Shown here: one piece after another, positions 52,591-64,000 of the stretch
How the letters are laid out: every line of letters begins with the position of its first letter
How positions within the stretch are numbered: position 1 is the stretch's first letter
Assembly (NCBI GenBank): GCA_029582155.1
Contig: CM055901.1
Span: forward strand, 25,701,657 to 25,765,656
Reading direction: 5' to 3'
DNA from: Panopea generosa
Taxonomy: Eukaryota; Mollusca; Bivalvia; Adapedonta; Hiatellidae
Length of the DNA: 64,000 nt
Program-made: the position numbers and the translations under genes
Notes under the pieces: generated by a model
What the model saw: only the letters and a program-made list of their open reading frames with translations
What the model was told of the DNA's origin: nothing
The model's database searches: none

Positions 52591-53429
52591 CTTAATGAAA
52601 TAAAGAATACATAATACCTAATTTGATCAATTTTATCAGAGAAATATAAACAGAGATAGGCAACTGGAGGCACCTGTCTAAATTTCGGGTGGTACATTTT
52701 GGCTTTTCTAGTTTAGTTTGAACTTATTTATTTTACTTCGATTGTGAAACAAATTCTTAGGACTTAGACAAATCACGCTCGAAGTCTTCCTGGGTATAAC
52801 CAGTACTAAGCATATGTGGAAAAAGTGTCTTGCTAAAGGACCACGTGTCGTTTTTCTAAATCATGGAAACACAAATCCTCCAGAATAAAACAACATATTT
52901 TTGTGATTATGGTATCAAAAGAAAGGGTTTAATTTGGGAGATTATTTTTTTCTTTTTTAAATTTAAAGAAATGAAGAATTTTACGCTTAAAGTTTGTTTG
53001 TGTGATCATTTTCTCTTTTTTAGCCCATTTTTGAAATAAGAAATCAGAAAAACGACTTCAATAAATATCAATATGAAACTTTCGCCACCGATGGAAAACT
53101 TACTGTTCCATGTTTCTACCTAATATTTCTATTTTTATTGTGTTTTGTTTAAACGTACATGGTATTTGTTAAATCAAGACTACCGTTTTTTGTTTAGAAA
53201 TCTTTTTTTTTTTTTTGTGAAATTTCAACATATTTCGATTTCAATTCGTAATAATTTAAATTCAGAAAAAAAATGATAATTGGAATTGGTCATCATTTTT
53301 ATCAGCTTTACTTTGGCACAAAAATTGTTAAATTCAGACCAAGATTCGAAGAGTTATTATACTAAAGTGCCGTGGACATTATATTGCTATTAGCCTGCCA
53401 GTCTCTGTAATTAAAGTCACTGATTTTAT

Positions 53430-53630
53430 GTATAATTTTTATACTTGATAATAATTTACTTTTAAAATGAGATGCTGACTGCTTGAAACAGCTTTTAAGG
53501 TTTCTTCAGTACCCGGACTAAATTTTGGATGGTAATTCCGAACAAATATATATTTACAGTACTGATACTGAAAGGCAGAAGGACTGGTGTTCAATCCCGC
53601 CCGGCATCTACTTTTTTTTATTAGATCGTG
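53430..53630 (+). repeat. Possible tRNA-like SINE remnant
   Basis: GGTGTTCAATCCCGCCCGGC near 53587-53606 looks like the B-box half of a tRNA, followed by a T-run. The A-box half is not clear. Confidence 0.3.
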
Positions 53631-54109
53631 TTTACACAATAAAATCAATTATTTATGTGTATTTATTACCTTTTGTAAATTAACCGTTCAGCTGTTCATT
53701 TTTTTTGTCTCTCCTGTCCTTCCATCGATATCTTCTTTGGCTCTACTTGCCAAAGGCCAGCAGGGCTTATGTCGTGGTAAATTGTCCGTCGTCCATCCGT
53801 TAACCTTTTTCTTGTAGAAGCTATAGCATCCCCCTTATCTTTCAAAGAATCTTATCCAAACTCGCACAGCATTTTTATAACCACAAACTCTTGAAGTTCT
53901 TGAACCAGCGTGATTGAACCACAAATGTCCCCTGTCACAGGATTTACAAGCACATTTTAAGGAAACTTAAAAAAACACCCTTTCTCTGAATTCAGGCCAT
54001 AGACCATAGATATTTTAAACAAGGAAAAGAAGACAGTACATTGATTTTGCTTATGATGATGGTGTGTAAATAATAATAGAGAAGATTATAGTAGACGTTT
54101 AACTTAAGG

Positions 54110-54490
54110 AAACACTATTTGGTACTTTCAGGGAACTATGTTAAAAACTTTTGGAGATCTAGGGAACAGTGGAAATACTTTTAGAGATCTGGGGAACATG
54201 GACAAAATACTTTTGGGGAACTTTGGCAAATACTTTTGGATATCTGAGGAACAATAGGCATTACTTTAAGAGATCCAGAGAACAGGGACCCCCCCCCCCC
54301 CCCCCCCCGCTGGGAGGGCCTCAATGGGGTACGGGATAAGAGGTTCGTGCTTCAGGAAACAGAAAACCCGTATAATTTCGGGCAATTTGAATAAGGACCC
54401 CAACCACCATAAGTAGGAGTGGGACAACACCCCACTCCCCCCCCCACCCCCCTCATCTCCCTCACCATCTTCCGGGCGTGGGCTAAAAAA
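54110..54490. repeat. Degenerate tandem repeat with C-run
   Basis: Units of about 38 bp built on ACTTTTGGAGATCTGGGGAA repeat from 54150 to 54287. A run of about 19 Cs (54290-54308) and CTGGGAGGGCCTCAATGGGG follow. A second C-rich patch lies near 54430-54455. It is related to 52440-52590. Confidence 0.75.
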
Positions 54491-55382
54491 CATCTAGGAA
54501 CGCCCCTGTCTATGCGTACATTACTATAAAATGTCTTGCTTTAGTAATTTTTTATTTCATTGTAACAGTTTAACACAATCATGTGTAAAAGATGCAAATT
54601 ATGATGTAGTATATACACAATTTTTGATATAACATTTTCATATTTGTATATTAAAGGTTCTTTAGTAAATTTATTAACTCTGAGTTTTTGTTTGTTTGCT
54701 TTGTTTATATTTTGTTATTAGTATCAAATACCGGTAAGTTGTACAATGACTGTACATACCAATGTGTTTCAGTTTGTACTAACATTAAAATATATATATT
54801 AACAAGGAAATTTGCTCTTTAATCTGTGTGTAAAAACACTCTCGCCTCTCCCACACCACCGCCATGATCTCCAGGGCGTATATAGGAACGCCTCTGTCTA
54901 CTCGTATATTACTCCCAACTTTAAATTATTTTTTTTATATATTATTTATTTATTTGTGATAATATATATGTAATAAATACAAAGATACATCAAACACATT
55001 AACATACAATAATAATGAAGCAATAACATGTATTTTAAATAATATATTAAACTAGTTGATTATCTAATATAATATATATCAGATATCACAGATTAATATT
55101 TTATCTTGTTGCACAATAATAATTTTGAGAACATATATATATTTCACAGGATAGCCCATAAAGTTTTACAACTTGTTTCCAATGGGGTCCTTTTTAAAAA
55201 TAATGTCATGAATAAATATATTGGCATTTATTACAAAACTTATGAAATTATACTTTGTTATTCATCAAATATATTTAAAATATGTATCGCAGCTATAAAT
55301 CCACATTAATAGCAATAGAAAGATTTAAAAAAAAATTATAATTTAATAAAAATGAATTCACATTTCTCTACATAGATGATTC
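54491..55382. other. Non-coding spacer
   Basis: AT-rich. AGGAACGCCCCTGTCTATGC at about 54498 recurs as a variant near 54883, which suggests a repeat boundary. No gene is seen. Confidence 0.45.
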
Positions 55383-56090
55383 TTCACTTCTTTTTTAAAT
55401 ATATATGCTTTTTTCTAATTTCCTTAATAGTATGGGGTAGTTGATTTCAATCCAAATGCCATTATAAAAGACAGTTGATGTGGCAAAACTATTAACACAT
55501 GGCACAATAAAATTAAAAGTACTTCCTCTAGTTGCATGATGATGTGAATTAGACACTGTTGTAAAAAAATTTTGAAGATAAGATGGACATGAATTGTTAA
55601 AAATCTTATGAACTTGATTCAATATCAATTGTCGATTTCTATTTCCGATGTTAAGTATTGCAAGATCTTCAAATTTTGAAGCAGACAAAGTAGCTTTACT
55701 ATCGTAGCTGAGAATAAATCTAATCATTTTATTTTGAGTAACTTATAGCTTTTTCTTTAACGTTTTTGTAAGACTACTATACCATGAAGAACATGCATAA
55801 TCAAAATGACACTGTATCAAAGAATTACAAAGAGTCTTTTTAAGGGATAAATTTTTGTCTATACAAAAATTTATTCTAGAATTAACCTTTTTAACAATAT
55901 TGTTCACAATGGATGTAGCAGACAAATCATTATCTAACATTGCACCGAGATATTTGACTGATGTTTGTGCTTGTATGCTGTGACTATTACTAAGCACTGA
56001 AAATTGTTTCACTTTAGCAAGCGTGCGTTTTAACCCAAATAATATACATTCTGTCTTTCCCAGATGCAATGACAGTTTGTCCGATTAATT
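55383..56090 (-). pseudogene. 5'-truncated LINE, reverse transcriptase C-terminal half (source family of the 83-bp array)
   Basis: The minus strand reads DKLSLHLGKTECILFGLKR, SVKYLGAMLDNDLSATSIV, NSLIQCHFDYACSSWYSSL, then after one in-frame stop VTQNKMIRFILSYDSK, VHKIFNNSCPSYLQNFFT and ATRGSTFNFIVPCVNSFA. This is the C-terminal half of a CR1/Jockey-type LINE ORF2. Both parts are in one frame, so the copy has decayed little. The 5' truncation near 56090 is typical of LINE insertion. Confidence 0.9.
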
Positions 56091-56116
56091 GTGGCGATAA
56101 TACACATTGCCTCTGG

Positions 56117-56125
56117 TTTCCCGCC
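56117..56125 (+). promoter_or_regulatory. Perfect E2F-type motif
   Basis: TTTCCCGCC followed by GCGTCATC forms a small GC-rich island in the spacer between SMC2 and EIF2S1. It could mark a promoter or an upstream EIF2S1 exon. A single motif is weak evidence. Confidence 0.25.
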
Positions 56126-56734
56126 GCGTCATCTTGAAAATTATAGCAGGGTATCAGTATTTCCAATTGCATCAGATTTTAGTGGTGCCGTGTGCAAAAC
56201 AAAATGCGACTGATTGGTTCATTTTCCTCAGTTTAATCTAAAAATAGAAATAGTGTCCGAGTGGAGATTCCAATTTTGCACACGTCACTGATGTTCACAA
56301 CACATGTTAAAATTGCAATTCAGCTTCAAATTAAAATTGTATGAGATAAACAGGTAAATCTGATAGTAAGGTTAAAAATATTTGATATCACTTGTCAAAA
56401 TATATAGTCGTATCATACGGGAAAGGTAAATTATTAAATGTAAAGAATGAAATCGCCAATCAGCTGTAAGCCGGCCCCTGTTGCCGGCTAAAATCCCCTA
56501 AAATAAACGTCTTTGAAGAAAAAGTAGGGTAATCGATATACTGGCAAATTGAAACTAGAATACATACCTCACCAACATGGATAGTCAATGTCAAAATTTG
56601 TTTATAAATAAAAACGACACACACCCAGCTATAATCTTTAAAACTGCAGTCTTCTTGTACAGATGGGTGCAACTGTCTAAATGTAAACATACGTCCCTGT
56701 TGTGTGCTGCTGCACACTTTGGGCTCGCACCCAA

Positions 56735-56893
56735 GGCTCACTGAGTAGCATAGAAGTACAGTAGGCTCACTGATTAGCATAGAACTACAGTGGGCTCATT
56801 GTTTAGCATAAAGTTCAGTGGACGCACTGATTAGTATAGAAATTCAGTGGACGTACACACAGTACTCACTGATTAGCAAAGAAGTTCAGTGAG
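56735..56893. repeat. Degenerate tandem repeat of about 33 bp, 4-5 units
   Basis: GGCTCACTGATTAGCATAGA and ACTACAGTG-type units follow one another with growing divergence. They lie upstream of EIF2S1. Confidence 0.75.
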
Positions 56894-57986
56894 ATATTTT
56901 AATTCAAAGGGTATTGTGTGCTCATAAAAGCGTGCTGTTTTTTTTTGCACTGAAGTCTTTTCTTTTTACATGTTTTATCATATTACACTTTTATCTTCAC
57001 TGCTTGCTCATCATTATGCACTGGGACAGTCATTTTTACATCCGCTGTCCCCCAGAGCCGGGATAGAGCAAATGATAGTGAGGTTAAAGTGGCATATTCT
57101 TGCAGAATCACCAATGCTGCAGTGTCCTGGAAGTGTGGGATTTTACTTGCTTAAAATAGCCATGATATTATAGCTTTTGCTTTATTTGATCTTGTGTACC
57201 TGATAGAACTCAGTTTTCATCTTGGCCAAACTTACACAGTAGTTACATGTAAAATAAGAGGTCGCTGAGGGCAAAATGCTTTTAAATTACTAGCAAAGCG
57301 TTTCTGCTTAGGCTTTCCAAGCTCAACATTAATGCTCGCCACACAGTTTGTGACAAGTAAGTTGTGACATTATGAAACTTGAAATGATCATAGGCAACCT
57401 CAAGTATCGCAGTTTGACTATAGATGGAAAAAGATAACTAGATTACAGATTAATAATAAATAGTAACAACCTCCACAGTGTCTAAAATTTCAGACATTAG
57501 GGTGTTATTGTTTTGCTGGGTTTTTTTTAGGTGCGGTCCTCTCTGGGCAAGTGGTATAAGGCGCAGCCATGTGTTGAAATATTACATCAGTTCAATATCT
57601 ATTTTTATTTCTTACTGATACTTATTATTTGTAGTGCTTCAGATATAAGCTTTATGTGTGGTATAAAAGCATTGAAATTTCTGAATAAAGCATTGAAATT
57701 CAAAGTAAATGGTGAAACAAGCATTGATTACAAAATATTTCTGCGTTGATTAGTTTATTTGAATAGTAATTTTATAAAATGTTCATTTTTACCAAGAACA
57801 TTTTGAAAATGAGCATTGCATTCAAATTTAAGGAGGAAAATACTCATTTGAAGAAACACTTACCTGGAACACTGATTATCTGCAAATACTTAATTCCTAA
57901 CATATATGTAGTAACATTAACATATATGTAGTAATATTGAGTTTTTTAATTCAATTCTTTTTATTGACATCTCCGTTCATTTTCAG
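56894..57986 (+). other. EIF2S1 upstream region
   Basis: An acceptor at 57980-57986 shows that at least one non-coding 5' exon should lie here or further upstream. I could not choose a donor from the sequence. Otherwise AT-rich with no gene. Confidence 0.4.
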
Positions 57987-63908
<5,922 letters not shown>

Positions 63909-64000
63909 GTAAGTGATACAGGATGTAATAATATATCATATTGGTGAACATTAAACTTATATATGTGTATCATGTGGTTCAACTCTTCATCAACTGAAAA

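Noticed and set aside
56460-56780. A 106-codon minus-strand frame
   Set aside because: It runs into the degenerate 33-bp repeat, has no recognizable domain and lacks splice or start support.

Overview
The window is AT-rich nuclear DNA of an animal, with intron-rich genes, GT-AG splice sites and dense transposon debris. The proteins are clearly metazoan. The tRNA-derived SINEs and small inverted-repeat elements look like those of a bivalve or related mollusc, but that is recognition from memory and not a database result.

Layout. Bases 1-19036 hold no host gene that I can support. They contain short tandem repeats, SINE and LINE remnants, and a 4.6-kb array of an 83-bp unit (about 9826-14460) that grew inside a LINE reverse-transcriptase fragment. 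Bases 19037-48658 on the minus strand hold a complete SMC2 gene (condensin ATPase subunit): 24 coding exons, all phase-consistent, 1206 codons, with Walker A, Q-loop, signature and Walker B motifs intact. Its introns carry most of the small DNA transposons seen here. Bases 48659-57986 are a gene-poor spacer between two divergently transcribed genes, with three LINE fragments and several tandem repeats. From 58019 on the plus strand runs EIF2S1 (translation initiation factor eIF2-alpha): six coding exons and 272 codons are present, and the gene leaves the window before its last exon or exons.

How the genes relate. SMC2 acts in mitotic chromosome compaction and EIF2S1 in translation initiation and its stress control. 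They are head to head, about 9.4 kb apart between start codons. I see no functional link beyond orientation.

Most unusual items: (1) the 83-bp array, whose unit can be traced to a LINE reverse-transcriptase segment and whose likely duplication junction has short homology; (2) a 395-bp miniature LTR-type element (47537-47931) whose terminal repeats contain a tRNA-like sequence with A and B boxes; (3) TTAA-flanked miniature elements lying within about 10-30 bp of splice sites in both genes; (4) a GC-AG intron in SMC2 and a partial duplication of one SMC2 exon end lying just inside the next intron. I found no bacterial-style system, CRISPR array or rRNA gene.
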